Assembly (NCBI GenBank): GCA_030680175.1
Contig: JAUXWO010000036.1
Span: 62,001-126,000, forward strand
Length of the DNA: 64,000 nt
Direction: 5' to 3'
Source of the DNA: Vicinamibacterales bacterium
Lineage (GTDB): Bacteria; Acidobacteriota; Vicinamibacteria; Vicinamibacterales; UBA2999
In this document: positions 50,337 to 59,841 of the stretch, piece by piece
Layout of the letters: every line of letters begins with the position of its first letter
Numbering within the stretch: position 1 is the stretch's first letter
Position numbers and translations under genes: made by a program
Notes under the pieces: model-generated
The model's input: the letters and a program-made list of their open reading frames with translations, nothing else
What the model was told of the DNA's origin: nothing
Databases searched by the model: none

Positions 50337-53027
50337 ATGCTCGAGCCCTACTCACTCTCCGAGCGACCCGAACACCGATCGACCAACCCGCTGGTAGTCG
50401 CGTTTCCCGGTGGCCGGCAGGCGTTCCGTGTCGAGGTTGGGGGCAAGGCTGCCTCGCTGATCCGGATGTGCGAGGCAGGCTTGCCTGTCCCGCCGGGTGC
50501 CGTCCTCACGAGCGAGTTCTTCACTCCATGGTTCGAGTCAGTGAAGGCCTCTCCCACGTGGGATGAGCTGATCTCGGCGCCAACGAATGCCCGGGATCCG
50601 CTGTGCAGGAACCTGAAGCGGCAAGCGTTGGCGCTGCCGTTGACCCGCATCCAGCAGGGTGCGATGGAATCGCTGCGTGCCATCGTGGGCGCCTCGGGCG
50701 ACAACAGGCGGTTCGCCGTCCGCTCCTCGTCGCCTGAGGAAGATCTCGCCGCTGCCTCGTTTGCAGGCAGCTACGACACCAGGCTGGGTGTTCCCCTGGA
50801 TGGCCTCGAGGACACCGTGCGTGCGTGCTTCGCCTCCACCTTCGACCTGCGGGTGTTCACCTACAAGACTGAGCGTGGGTTCGACGTCGGCACCCCCCGC
50901 ATCGCCGTGATCGTGCAGCGACAGGTCGACAGTGAGGCCGCAGGCATCGGGTTCTCCCTCAATCCCGTGACGAACGACTACGACGAGGCTGTGATCGACG
51001 CGAACTGGGGGCTGGGATCCTCGGTGGTAGAGGGACGTGTCTCGCCGGATCACTTCGTCGTGAATAAGGTCGACCGCATGGTGGTCGAGGAGACGCGAGG
51101 CGACAAGCGCCTCTCGACATGGGTCGACGCCGACCATGGGACCACGGATCGCGAGAACGACCGCCCGACAGACCGTAGCCTGACCGACGCCCAGCTGGCC
51201 GAGCTGACCGACACGCTCGGCCGGGTCGAGAGACTCTACGAGGCGCCTGTCGACATCGAGTGGGCGTACGCCGCCGGGCGGCTGTACCTGCTGCAGGCGC
51301 GTCCGATCACCACGTTCGTGCCACTTCCGCCAGAGATGGTCACCGGCCCGGGAGAACGCCGGGTGTTGTACGGCGACGCCGCGCTGTCGAAGGGGATGAC
51401 CATGAGTGCGGCGATCTCGCCGCTCGGCCTCGACAACATGCAGGGCATGTTCTCGACGATCCTGGCGTCGCTGGTCGGTCCCGTGACTTACGCCCCGTCG
51501 CTGCGTGATTCGCTGTTCTTCTTTGCGGGCGGGCGGATGTACATGAACTACTCGAACATCCTCTGGCTGGCGAGTCCGAAGATGCTGGCGAAGGGCTCGG
51601 TCGCCACCGATGCGCTGATGGCGGAGACGCTGGCCGGCATCGAGTCGGAGCGTTACCGCGCCGCCACCCGGCCCCCATGGGTCGGCCTCCGACTCCTGCC
51701 GCTCGCTGCCCGCGCTCTGTGGAACATGCGCCGCTTCCTGTTGAACTTGATGCGGGTCGTGCTGACTCCGGAAGCCGCGGCTCGTACCCTCCAGAGAACA
51801 CTCGCCACGTTCGAACAGGAGCTGCGGCAGCAGCTGGACGGTGGACTTCCGCTGGATGAATTTCGCCGGACATACGGGGCTCGCATGGCGAGCGAGATTT
51901 TCGACGTCGCGATGCCGGCGCTCCTCGTCGGCGCGATTCCTCCCGGTCCGATCGTCCGGCCGGAGACCGCGGAGGCCCGGGCACTCACGAACGCGCTCAC
52001 GTCCGGCGTGACGGGCAACGTCGTCGTCGAGATGGGGATCTCGCTCTATCGAATGGCCACACTCCTGGATCCTTCGGAGGTGGCGGACCTCGACCGGTTG
52101 GCGGAACGGATCCAGCAGCGCCACATGCCTCCGGAGTTCCTGGTCGCCTGGGACACCTTCCTGTCGACGTTCGGCTGGCGGGGCCCGATGGAGATGGACC
52201 TTGCGAGTCCGCGATACGCGGACGACCCTCGCCTGGCCCTCAGACAGATGTCCTTCATGTTTGTCGGCGACGACAGCTTCGATCCTGAGGCTGCGCATGC
52301 GCGCGTGATGGACGAGAGACGAAGGGCGTACGAACAGCTCACGCGCAGGCCTGGACTGCTGCGCCGGGCGCTGCTGCGCCGGGTCCATCGGCTCATCGAC
52401 CTGTTCGCCGGAACCCGCGACGCCCCAAAGCACCTCCTCGTCCTTTTCAACTACGTGATTCGCCGGCGTGCGCTGGAAGAGGGGCAGCGACTGGCGCTCG
52501 AGGGGCGTCTCGATGCGGCAGAGGATGTATTCGGACTGACCTTCGAGGAGCTCAGAGCAGCATCGGGGAATCACACTCTCGATCTGCGGAAGATTTGCGC
52601 GGGGCGACGGCGGTTCCATGGCACGCTCTCGGCGCAGGTCACGAGGTTCCCCGCCGTGATCGATTCGCGGGGCCGGATTCTGCGCCCCCCGCCGCGCGAG
52701 GATTCACCTGGTCTCCTGAGGGGAATGCCGGTATCGCCCGGTGTGGTGATCGGGCCGGTCACGGTCCTGCACTCGCCTCACGAGAAACGCGTCGAGAAGG
52801 GCGATGTGCTGGTCGCGTACACCACAGACCCGGGCTGGACGCCGCTCTTCGTAAACGCAGCGGCCATCGTACTCGAGGTCGGTGGTGCACTGCAGCACGG
52901 CGCGGTCGTGGCCCGTGAGTACGGGAAGCCATGCGTGGTAGGTATCGATCAGGTGGTGGCGAGCCTGCGCGACGGCGTGCTCGTGGAAGTCGACGGAGCG
53001 ATGGGCACCGTCCGCCTGCTCCCGTAA
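50337..53027 (+). CDS. Rifampin-phosphotransferase-like PEP-synthase-family enzyme
   Basis: 896 residues. N-terminal ATP-grasp of PEP synthases: GGKAASLIRMCEAGLPVPPG, FAVRSSSPEEDLAAASFAGS, DIEWAYAAGRLYLLQARPIT. A central region of about 450 residues has no recognised motif. The C-terminal swivelling phosphohistidine domain ends the protein: GMPVSPGVVIGPVTVLHSP, GGALQHGAVVAREYGKPCVV with the catalytic His 854. Order ATP-grasp, middle, His, with no PEP-binding barrel, is that of rifampin phosphotransferase (about 865 residues). The middle domain decides the substrate and cannot be read. Slightly more AT-rich than its neighbours, including the 60 bases before it. Own start with AGGA upstream. 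Confidence 0.82.
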   Translation: MLEPYSLSERPEHRSTNPLVVAFPGGRQAFRVEVGGKAASLIRMCEAGLPVPPGAVLTSEFFTPWFESVKASPTWDELISAPTNARDPLCRNLKRQALALPLTRIQQGAMESLRAIVGASGDNRRFAVRSSSPEEDLAAASFAGSYDTRLGVPLDGLEDTVRACFASTFDLRVFTYKTERGFDVGTPRIAVIVQRQVDSEAAGIGFSLNPVTNDYDEAVIDANWGLGSSVVEGRVSPDHFVVNKVDRMVVEETRGDKRLSTWVDADHGTTDRENDRPTDRSLTDAQLAELTDTLGRVERLYEAPVDIEWAYAAGRLYLLQARPITTFVPLPPEMVTGPGERRVLYGDAALSKGMTMSAAISPLGLDNMQGMFSTILASLVGPVTYAPSLRDSLFFFAGGRMYMNYSNILWLASPKMLAKGSVATDALMAETLAGIESERYRAATRPPWVGLRLLPLAARALWNMRRFLLNLMRVVLTPEAAARTLQRTLATFEQELRQQLDGGLPLDEFRRTYGARMASEIFDVAMPALLVGAIPPGPIVRPETAEARALTNALTSGVTGNVVVEMGISLYRMATLLDPSEVADLDRLAERIQQRHMPPEFLVAWDTFLSTFGWRGPMEMDLASPRYADDPRLALRQMSFMFVGDDSFDPEAAHARVMDERRRAYEQLTRRPGLLRRALLRRVHRLIDLFAGTRDAPKHLLVLFNYVIRRRALEEGQRLALEGRLDAAEDVFGLTFEELRAASGNHTLDLRKICAGRRRFHGTLSAQVTRFPAVIDSRGRILRPPPREDSPGLLRGMPVSPGVVIGPVTVLHSPHEKRVEKGDVLVAYTTDPGWTPLFVNAAAIVLEVGGALQHGAVVAREYGKPCVVGIDQVVASLRDGVLVEVDGAMGTVRLLP

Positions 53028-53540
53028 CCTGTCCTGGTACTGATATGGAATGACCCTCTGTCAAGCCCCGGTGTTTCTCCGGTGCTGGCGATAGCCCGCA
53101 AGCGTTAGCTTGCGAACTGGTCTTCAGGTCGGTGTCCGGGCCGGGGAGGCGACGGACGATCGAGGGCGCTTCGGCGACGAGTCACGCTCGCGGCAGAGCA
53201 CACATGACAGTGCTTCGTCGGGAGGACGTGCAGTCTCGGGGCGCGAGTCCGTATCCGCATAACCAGCTCGCCGATCCTCGCAATCGTGCCTCTGATCACC
53301 GCCGCCTGCGCGATCCGTCACTGCACCGGATCATGCCGTCACCGAGGTTCCCAGTCGTGCTTGTGTCACGCGGTCGCCACTGTCGGGGCCGGTTGGAGCG
53401 CGGCCCGCAGAAAGCCCGCGAGCCCCCGCGCAATCGCGGCGGCGCTCTTCGGTGGCGGCTTATGTTCGGCCGTCAGCTTCCGCAAACGCCGGCGCAGGGG
53501 GGCGATGGCGCGAGCCGGAGAGCGACGGCGTGCCAGGGTG
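53028..53540. other. Intergenic region without a supported gene
   Basis: 513 bases between two convergent genes. Short open frames exist on both strands but none has a start site, signal or family resemblance. It contains the hairpin at 53097-53114 and an imperfect CCGG-flanked inverted repeat just before it. Otherwise nothing recognisable. Confidence 0.6.
53097..53114 (+). terminator. Hairpin after the PEP-synthase-like gene
   Basis: CGCAAGC-GTTA-GCTTGCG, a perfect 7-bp stem with a tetraloop, 70 bases after the stop. No T run follows. Possible transcription or processing barrier between convergent genes. Confidence 0.45.
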
Positions 53541-56500
53541 TCAGAAATCGTAGCCAATCCACATGGCGAACCGCCGCTTCCTGAACGTGTCGCTGCCACC
53601 CTCACGAGCGAACACAACGTCCTCCCACTCGCGATTGAACAGCGTGCGCCACGACCAGTCGAAGTGGACCGGAAACCCGAGCGCGAACGTCTGCAGACTG
53701 AGGCCGTACGACGCGCGGGCATCAACCAGACGGAACCCGGAGATAAGGCGCGGCGCGCCGAACACCGGCGTCGACGGGTCGAGCAGGTCCGCGCCTGGCA
53801 GGAAGCCGACGATGGGCGCCTCGACGGTGGTCTCGCTGCTGAAGGCGCGGAACTCCTGGTTGGCGAAACGGGCGCCACCGACGTTGAAGAAGAAGGTCCC
53901 GCGGACACCGCCCATGACGCCGAGCGGCGTCAGCATGGCCTCGATCAGCGGGAAGCGCAGCTCGGCATTTGCGAAGAACGCTTCCTGGCCCACGAACGAC
54001 AGGTAATCGTACCCGCGGAGTTCCGAGTTGCCACCGAAGAAGGTGAAGTCGGGCTGCGCGCCCCAGCTCTTGAATCCGCGCCCGCGCAGGGCGAGCAGGC
54101 CCGAGCCGCCCATGCGCATGTAGTAGCGGGCATCGAGGTCCAGCGTCTGCCGCGACAGCGAGTCGTCGCCGATCCGCGGGGAGACCTCATATCCCAGCCG
54201 CATGGTGTTGCCCGAGAGCGGTCCGAACTCGCGGAAGACCGTGGTCTCCTGAATGAAGGTGATGCCGATCGGCACGCTTGTGCCGTTGTTGAAGAGCGGC
54301 CGTCCGAACTGCTGCTGCTGGAACTGCGCGGAGAACTGCTCCAGGCTGGCGTCGTTGAACTGCTCCTTGAACTGGACGATGCCGCCGTACACCTCCACCC
54401 GGCGGTAGCGGCTGAGCGGGTAGATGCCGAACGCGGTGCCGCCGCGCGTCGTCCGCGTCGCCACGGCGAAGTCGCGATCGATGAGCCCGGAAAACTGCGG
54501 GTCGAAGAACAGTCCTTCCAACTGTCCGAAGAAGAACTGGGTGTTCGAGAAGCCCTGCAGTGCGTATTGAAAGCGCCGCTCGAGGTTCAGGTAGCTCACC
54601 GAGAGCGTCCGGTACTGGGAGACGGAGGCGGCGAACAGGTTGAACTGCTGGTCGCCCAGCACATCCGTGAACGACACCGCCGTCCCGCCGAACACGTCAC
54701 CGCCGCTCGTGACGCCCACGCTCACCGGCGGCCGTCCGTCGAGGAACATCTTCTCGAAGCGGCCCTTCTTCTTCGTGTTGCCTTCGACGAACGTGTGGCT
54801 GAGCGGCGCCTGGAAATCGATCACCGGACCCGGCGCACCGAAATCATCCGAGGCGACCACCTCGACCGGGTCCTGCCGCTCGAGGACGTGGAGGCCGTAG
54901 TCGCCCTTGTAGTAGCTCACGAAGGCGACGTGCGGCCGTGCCACGCCCGCCCGCAGCACCACGGGCGACACGTTCCCGCCGACGGCGTCGGTGTACTGGC
55001 GAAGCTCCCGTGTCTGCAGGTGAAGCGTCCACAGGTTGTAGATGTTCCCGTTACGGGAGACCTCGGGCTCCAGCGGGAGTTCGGGGTTGGTGGCCGTCGA
55101 GGCGAACACCAGCGTGTTGTCGTCGAGGAACTGCGGCCCCGCATCGTCGTGCGTGCCGAAGGTGAGCTGCGTCTTCCCGCCCGAGCTGGTGTCAATCCGG
55201 AACAGCTTCTCGCTGCCACTGATGCGGGCCATGTAGACGATCGACCGCCCATCGGGCGCCCAGGTCGGGCCGTAGTTCGAGAACTCGTCGGACGTCAGGT
55301 TCCGGACTTCGCGTGTGTCGATGTCGACGGTGTAGATGTCGGCCACGCCGTTCTTCATCGCGGAAAACGCGACGAGCCGGCCGTCCGGCGAGATGTCCGG
55401 GGACTCCGGCGCATCGAGGTTCAGCGGGATGCGCACCTCGACCTTGCGGGTGACCACGTTGCGCATCACCAGCGAGCGGTCCTTCTCGGTGCGCACGAAG
55501 TACGCGAGCCGGTCTCCCTGAGGGGACCACGACATCCACGGCACCGAATTCCAACGGCCGCCGGGCGTGACGACGTGCTCGTAGCCGGACGACTGCGAGA
55601 ACCCGCTCGTGAGGTTCCGCACAACCTCGCCGCTCTTGGCCGATACCAGGACGATGTCGATCTCTCGATCGCGCCGGTTCACGCTCATGGTGGCGACGAG
55701 GTCCCCTGAGGGCGACGGCTCGATTGAGAGGGCCTGGGCAAAGCGCGTCCGCTCCGGGCTCGGGGCGAGATTCCGGCCGTAGTCGGCCGGACGCTCCTTG
55801 TCGCGGAACGGCTTGAACCGCTCTTTCAGGTAGCGATCGAACTGCTGGTCCCACTCCTCCGGCGAGAGCTGGAACGCGTCCTGATATGCGTCGTCGCCGC
55901 CGCCGATGACGCTCTTGCGCAGCGCGAAGATGAACTGGCGCACGCCGTCCTTGCCCCAGCGCGACTCCATGAACTCGAAGGCGGCGTGCCCGAGGTTGTA
56001 GATCAGCCGGGGGTTGCCCGACTGGCCAAACCCCTGCAGTGCGCTCATCCTGGGGACGTTGTCGGAGACGGCGGCGTCGCGCACCGTCATGATGTCGAGC
56101 GGGCGCCAGACCCCCGTCAGGTAGTCGGCCATGCCCTCCATGATCCAGAGCGGCATGTTCGATCGCAGCAGCGACATCGGGATGATGTCGAACTGGAAGA
56201 CGTGCGTCAGCTCGTGCACCATCAGGCGGTACAGCAGGTCTGGCGGCTCGTCCATCGGCATCAGAATCCGGTTGCGGCTGGGCTCGGCGAACGCCCCGAC
56301 GCCCTCTTGGGCGGCACCCGGGATGACGTTCTGCTGGAAGAACTCGCTGCTGGTCTGGAACAGGATGAGCGGGACCTTGGAGGCGAGGTCGTGCTTCAGC
56401 TCAGAGCTGATGTGCTGGTACGCGCTCTCCGCGTAGCCCGCCATGCGCTCGAGGTGCGGCTCGATTTCGGAATAGTAATAGATCTCGAAATGGTCGGTCT

Positions 56501-56657
56501 GGTAGATCTGCCAGTCGAACCGGTCGTAGCGGATCTGGTTCTTACCGTAGTACGGCACGAACCCGGTCTGCGCGTCGACGGTGACGGTCGCGACCATGGC
56601 CGCGACGACGGCCAGTACGACGATGGCGAGTGTTCCCCCCCGAGGGCGGATGCGCAT
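53541..56657 (-). CDS. HELTH peptidase / beta-propeller / outer-membrane barrel protein
   Basis: 1038 residues from ATG 56657 (AGGAG upstream). Signal peptide (LAIVVLAVVAAMVATVTVDA). A gluzincin-like zinc peptidase region follows: RLMVHELTHVFQFDIIP with HExxH and the glutamate in LWIMEGMADYLTGV. Next come WD40-like/PD40 repeats (MSWSPQGDRLAYFVRTEKD, SPDISPDGRLVAFSAMKNG, GPTWAPDGRSIVYMARISGS). The last 380 residues look like a BamA/Omp85-type barrel (ELRGYDYLSFVGQEAFFANA; final aromatic FRKRRFAMWIGYDF). Peptidase, propeller and barrel in one chain suggest a surface or periplasmic processing machine anchored in the outer membrane. Promoter site M lies 52 bases upstream. Confidence 0.85.
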   Translation of the reverse strand: MRIRPRGGTLAIVVLAVVAAMVATVTVDAQTGFVPYYGKNQIRYDRFDWQIYQTDHFEIYYYSEIEPHLERMAGYAESAYQHISSELKHDLASKVPLILFQTSSEFFQQNVIPGAAQEGVGAFAEPSRNRILMPMDEPPDLLYRLMVHELTHVFQFDIIPMSLLRSNMPLWIMEGMADYLTGVWRPLDIMTVRDAAVSDNVPRMSALQGFGQSGNPRLIYNLGHAAFEFMESRWGKDGVRQFIFALRKSVIGGGDDAYQDAFQLSPEEWDQQFDRYLKERFKPFRDKERPADYGRNLAPSPERTRFAQALSIEPSPSGDLVATMSVNRRDREIDIVLVSAKSGEVVRNLTSGFSQSSGYEHVVTPGGRWNSVPWMSWSPQGDRLAYFVRTEKDRSLVMRNVVTRKVEVRIPLNLDAPESPDISPDGRLVAFSAMKNGVADIYTVDIDTREVRNLTSDEFSNYGPTWAPDGRSIVYMARISGSEKLFRIDTSSGGKTQLTFGTHDDAGPQFLDDNTLVFASTATNPELPLEPEVSRNGNIYNLWTLHLQTRELRQYTDAVGGNVSPVVLRAGVARPHVAFVSYYKGDYGLHVLERQDPVEVVASDDFGAPGPVIDFQAPLSHTFVEGNTKKKGRFEKMFLDGRPPVSVGVTSGGDVFGGTAVSFTDVLGDQQFNLFAASVSQYRTLSVSYLNLERRFQYALQGFSNTQFFFGQLEGLFFDPQFSGLIDRDFAVATRTTRGGTAFGIYPLSRYRRVEVYGGIVQFKEQFNDASLEQFSAQFQQQQFGRPLFNNGTSVPIGITFIQETTVFREFGPLSGNTMRLGYEVSPRIGDDSLSRQTLDLDARYYMRMGGSGLLALRGRGFKSWGAQPDFTFFGGNSELRGYDYLSFVGQEAFFANAELRFPLIEAMLTPLGVMGGVRGTFFFNVGGARFANQEFRAFSSETTVEAPIVGFLPGADLLDPSTPVFGAPRLISGFRLVDARASYGLSLQTFALGFPVHFDWSWRTLFNREWEDVVFAREGGSDTFRKRRFAMWIGYDF

Positions 56658-56708
56658 AGACGTTACTCCTGGCGGGCGGCGGGCGGCAGGCCCTGGCACT
56701 TGTCCTCT

Positions 56709-56733
56709 GTCACGACCGCGCGCCGTTCGTTAC
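56709..56733 (-). promoter_or_regulatory. GTAAC-N17-GAC promoter-like element (site M)
   Basis: GCGTAACG with GTGACAG at standard spacing on the minus strand, 51 bases before the ATG at 56657. Confidence 0.7.
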
Positions 56734-56823
56734 GCGCCACGCCGCCTGCGCAGCCCCCGTCATCCCCCGGTGTACCGGCCGGCCGGCACATTCCGGGCCC
56801 AGGACGGGAACCTTCATCCCGCC

Positions 56824-56848
56824 GTAACGAACGGGGCGCCGGCAGGAC
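56824..56848 (+). promoter_or_regulatory. GTAAC-N17-GAC promoter-like element (site N)
   Basis: GCCGTAACG with AGGACTG at standard spacing on the plus strand, 47 bases before the GTG at 56896. Divergent to site M, 90 bases apart. Confidence 0.7.
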
Positions 56849-56895
56849 TGTTCCCGTGGCGGCCGGGTGGACCATCTGTGCCGTCCTGACACGCC

Positions 56896-58281
56896 GTGCT
56901 GCCGTCCCTGCTGAAACGCCATCTCCTCGACTGCTTCGACATCCGTCGTCGTGAGTGGCCGTTCACGCTCGCCATGCTGGCGTACTTCTTCCTGATCATC
57001 GCGAGCTTCTGGATTCTGAAGCCGATCAAGAAGAGCGTCTTCGTCGAGTACTACGCCGTCGGCGGGTTCGACCTCGGCCCCTGGATCATGTCGGCGGCCC
57101 AGGCCGAACTGCTCGCCAAGGTCCTGAACATGGTGGTCGCCATGGGCGCGGTGGTGCTGTTCAGCTGGCTGGCCACCCGCTTCCGGCGGCAGCAGCTCAC
57201 GTACGTCTTCTCCGGCCTCTTCATGGCCGCCTTTCTCGTCTACATGCCCGCGGTCGTGGCGCCGAGCGGTTTCACCGTCTGGAGCTTCTACCTGTTCGGC
57301 GATTTGTACAGCACCCTGATGGTGGCCACGTTCTTCGCCTTCCTCAATGACAGCGTGACGCCGTGGACCGCCAAACGGCTCTACGGGGTGGTCGGCTTTG
57401 GCGGAGTGCTGGGGGGAGTGGCCGGCAGCACGCTGGTGGCCGCGCGGCTGGCGCAGCAGACGACGGTGGCGTGGCTCTGGGTCGTGTTCGGCGCCGGCGC
57501 GCTCACCGCGCTGGCGGCGTTCATCGCCGCCCGATGGTCGCACGCGTTGCCGAGGGGGCCGGTGCCGGTCGCGGCAACGCCTCGCGCGGAACCCCGCGCC
57601 GCCGCGCCGGCCCACCCTGCCCTGGCGGGCGCCCGGCTCACCTTCCGGTCAAGCTACCTGCTCGCCATCGCGGCCATCGTCGGCCTGTACGAGCTGGCGT
57701 CGACCGTGCTGGACTTCATGTTCACCTCGACGGTCGTGCACTACCTCGACGGCCCGGCCATCGGCCAGCACTTCGCGCTGGTGTATTCGCTGACGAACTG
57801 GGTCGCGATGTTCGTCCAGTTGCTCGCGACCAGCATGATTCTGCGCAAGTTCGGGATGGTCACCGCCCTGCTGGTCCTGCCGGCGGCCATGCTGGGCGGC
57901 GCCACCGCGTTCGCCGTGTTCCCGGTGCTGTGGGTCGGGAGCCTGCTCAACACGGCCGACAACGGTTTCAGCTACTCGCTGAACCAATCGGCCCGGGAGG
58001 CGCTCTATGTGCCGACCACGCCGGACGAGAAGTACACGGCCAAGGCGTTCATCGACATGTTCGTGCAGCGATTCGCCAAAGCGCTGGCCGTCGGCCTGAG
58101 TCTGGCCATTACCCTGGTGTTCACGAACTTCGAGGACCTGCGCTGGCTCGCCGGACTCGTTGTGGTGATTATCGCGGTGTGGTTCCTCGCCGCACGCCAT
58201 GCGGGCCGCCACTTCCAGGCGGTCGAGGCGCAGGCGCCGGATACGCCGGGCGCCAAGGACCGCTGCGGCGCGGCGGCCTGA
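56896..58281 (+). CDS. Npt1/Npt2 (NTT) family carrier
   Basis: 461 residues from GTG 56896; a TGA just upstream in frame fixes this as the first start. Twelve helices. ATP/ADP-translocase-like N-terminus: REWPFTLAMLAYFFLIIASF followed by WILKPIKKSVFVEY with the charged KPIKKS loop, then FSWLATRFRRQQLTYVFSGL and FFAFLNDSVTPWTAKRLYGV. Such proteins in free-living Acidobacteriota and relatives are common but unstudied; nucleotide or related phosphate-ester exchange is the family expectation. Related in pattern to the carrier at 4037. Confidence 0.82.
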   Translation: MLPSLLKRHLLDCFDIRRREWPFTLAMLAYFFLIIASFWILKPIKKSVFVEYYAVGGFDLGPWIMSAAQAELLAKVLNMVVAMGAVVLFSWLATRFRRQQLTYVFSGLFMAAFLVYMPAVVAPSGFTVWSFYLFGDLYSTLMVATFFAFLNDSVTPWTAKRLYGVVGFGGVLGGVAGSTLVAARLAQQTTVAWLWVVFGAGALTALAAFIAARWSHALPRGPVPVAATPRAEPRAAAPAHPALAGARLTFRSSYLLAIAAIVGLYELASTVLDFMFTSTVVHYLDGPAIGQHFALVYSLTNWVAMFVQLLATSMILRKFGMVTALLVLPAAMLGGATAFAVFPVLWVGSLLNTADNGFSYSLNQSAREALYVPTTPDEKYTAKAFIDMFVQRFAKALAVGLSLAITLVFTNFEDLRWLAGLVVVIIAVWFLAARHAGRHFQAVEAQAPDTPGAKDRCGAAA

Positions 58282-58290
58282 CCGCCCGGC

Positions 58291-59841
58291 TCAGCGCCGC
58301 CACTTCAGCACGGTCTCGAACAGCCGCTTCACGCCCGGTGTCAGCCGGGTTCGGCTGTACGCATCGCCCGCCTTCTTGAAGATCTCGGCCTGCGTCGGGT
58401 AGGGGTGAATCGTCGCGGCCAGCGTGCCGAGACCCGCGCCGGCCTTCATCGCCAGCGTCATCTCCGAGATCATCTCGCCCGCATGCCGCGCAACGAGCGT
58501 CGCGCCGACGATCGTGTCCTTGCCCTTCCTCGTGTAGACCTTGAGGAAGCCCTCGGTTTCCCCATCGAGGATGGCGCGATCACCCTTCGCGTGCTCGATG
58601 GTGTAGGTGTCGATGGCCACGCCCTGCGCCTCGGCGTCTTTCGGATAGAGCCCCACGTGCGCCACTTCCGGGTCGGTGTAGGTGCACCAGGGAATGGTCA
58701 GCGCGCTCGCGCGCCTGCGCCCGAAGAAGAGCGCATTCTGGATGACGACCCGCGCGAGGGCATCGGCGGCGTGGGTGAACTTGTAGCGCGAGGCGATGTC
58801 GCCGGCGGCATAGATGTGCGGCGCGCTCGTCTGCAGGAAGTCGTTGACGGTGACCCCGCTGCGATCGTACGCGACGCCGGCGGCCTCGAGCCCCAGGCCG
58901 TCCACGTTCGGCGCCCGCCCGACGCCGACGAGGATCTCGTCGACCACCACCTCCTGCGTCGCGCCGTTCACCTCGAGCGTGAGGCGTTTGCCATCGCTGT
59001 CGCGGCCGACACGCAAGTCCTTCGAGCCGCACAGGACGCGGATCCCATCGGCGACGAGCGCCCGCTGCACGAGGGCCGCGGCGTCGGGATCCTCGTTCGG
59101 CAGCGGACGCGGCATCATCTCGATGAGCGAGACCTCGCTGCCGAAACGCGCGAAGGCCTGCGCCAGCTCGCAGCCGATGGGACCGGCACCGATCACGGCG
59201 AGCCGGCGCGGCAGCGCCGTCAGGCTGAAGACTGTCTCGTTGGTCAGGTACCCGGCGTCGTCGAGCCCCGGGATGGGCGGCGCACTGGCGCGCGCGCCCG
59301 TGGCGACGCAGGCGCGGGCGAACGTCAGCGTCCGGCCGTCCACCTCCACCGTCGTCGGACTGGTGAAGCGCCCCTCACCGAGGAACACGTCGACGCCGAG
59401 CTGCCGGAACCGGGCCGCGGAGTCGTGCGGGCTGATCGCGGCGCGCAGCTCGCGCATGCGCGCCATGACCCGCGGAAAATCCACCGTCACCCCGTCAGGG
59501 ACCCGCACACCGAACGCGCCGGCCCCACGGACGTCGCCGATGGCGCGCGCGGACCGGATGAGCGCTTTCGACGGCACGCAGCCGACGTTCAGGCAGTCGC
59601 CGCCGAGCAGATCGCGCTCGATGATCGCCACCTTCGCGCCGAGGCCGGCTGCGCCCGCGGCGGTGACCAGCCCCGCCGTGCCGCCACCAATGACGACCAG
59701 GTTGTAGCGGCCATCGGGCGTGGGGTTGGTCCACTGGGACGGGTGCGTGTGCTCGAGCCAGCGCCGGTTCGTGTCGTCGAGGGGCTGCGCCTGCGGCAGG
59801 CGTGCCGCCCGCCACTCCGCCAGGTGGTCTCTGGAACTCAT
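58291..59841 (-). CDS. Mercuric-reductase-like flavin disulfide reductase
   Basis: 516 residues from ATG 59841. Typical class I disulfide reductase: LVVIGGGTAGLVTAAGAAGL, redox [60 protein letters not shown]. There is no HMA domain and no C-terminal CC, so it is not a true mercuric reductase although often annotated as one; the end (IHPYPTQAEIFKKAGDAYSR) fits the group encoded beside TVP38 proteins. ATG overlaps the stop of the TVP38-DUF547 gene (ATGA). Likely substrate: a small disulfide or a membrane partner. Confidence 0.85.
   Translation of the reverse strand: MSSRDHLAEWRAARLPQAQPLDDTNRRWLEHTHPSQWTNPTPDGRYNLVVIGGGTAGLVTAAGAAGLGAKVAIIERDLLGGDCLNVGCVPSKALIRSARAIGDVRGAGAFGVRVPDGVTVDFPRVMARMRELRAAISPHDSAARFRQLGVDVFLGEGRFTSPTTVEVDGRTLTFARACVATGARASAPPIPGLDDAGYLTNETVFSLTALPRRLAVIGAGPIGCELAQAFARFGSEVSLIEMMPRPLPNEDPDAAALVQRALVADGIRVLCGSKDLRVGRDSDGKRLTLEVNGATQEVVVDEILVGVGRAPNVDGLGLEAAGVAYDRSGVTVNDFLQTSAPHIYAAGDIASRYKFTHAADALARVVIQNALFFGRRRASALTIPWCTYTDPEVAHVGLYPKDAEAQGVAIDTYTIEHAKGDRAILDGETEGFLKVYTRKGKDTIVGATLVARHAGEMISEMTLAMKAGAGLGTLAATIHPYPTQAEIFKKAGDAYSRTRLTPGVKRLFETVLKWRR

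Noticed and set aside
53286-55709. 807-codon open frame on the plus strand opposite the peptidase/propeller/barrel gene
   Set aside because: It is the complement of a real gene in GC-rich DNA: very high Arg/Glu, no domain, no ribosome binding site, while the minus strand reads as a clear protein.
58291-59841. A second mercuric reductase
   Set aside because: No HMA domain, no C-terminal cysteine pair, and it is coupled to a TVP38 protein and not to mer genes.
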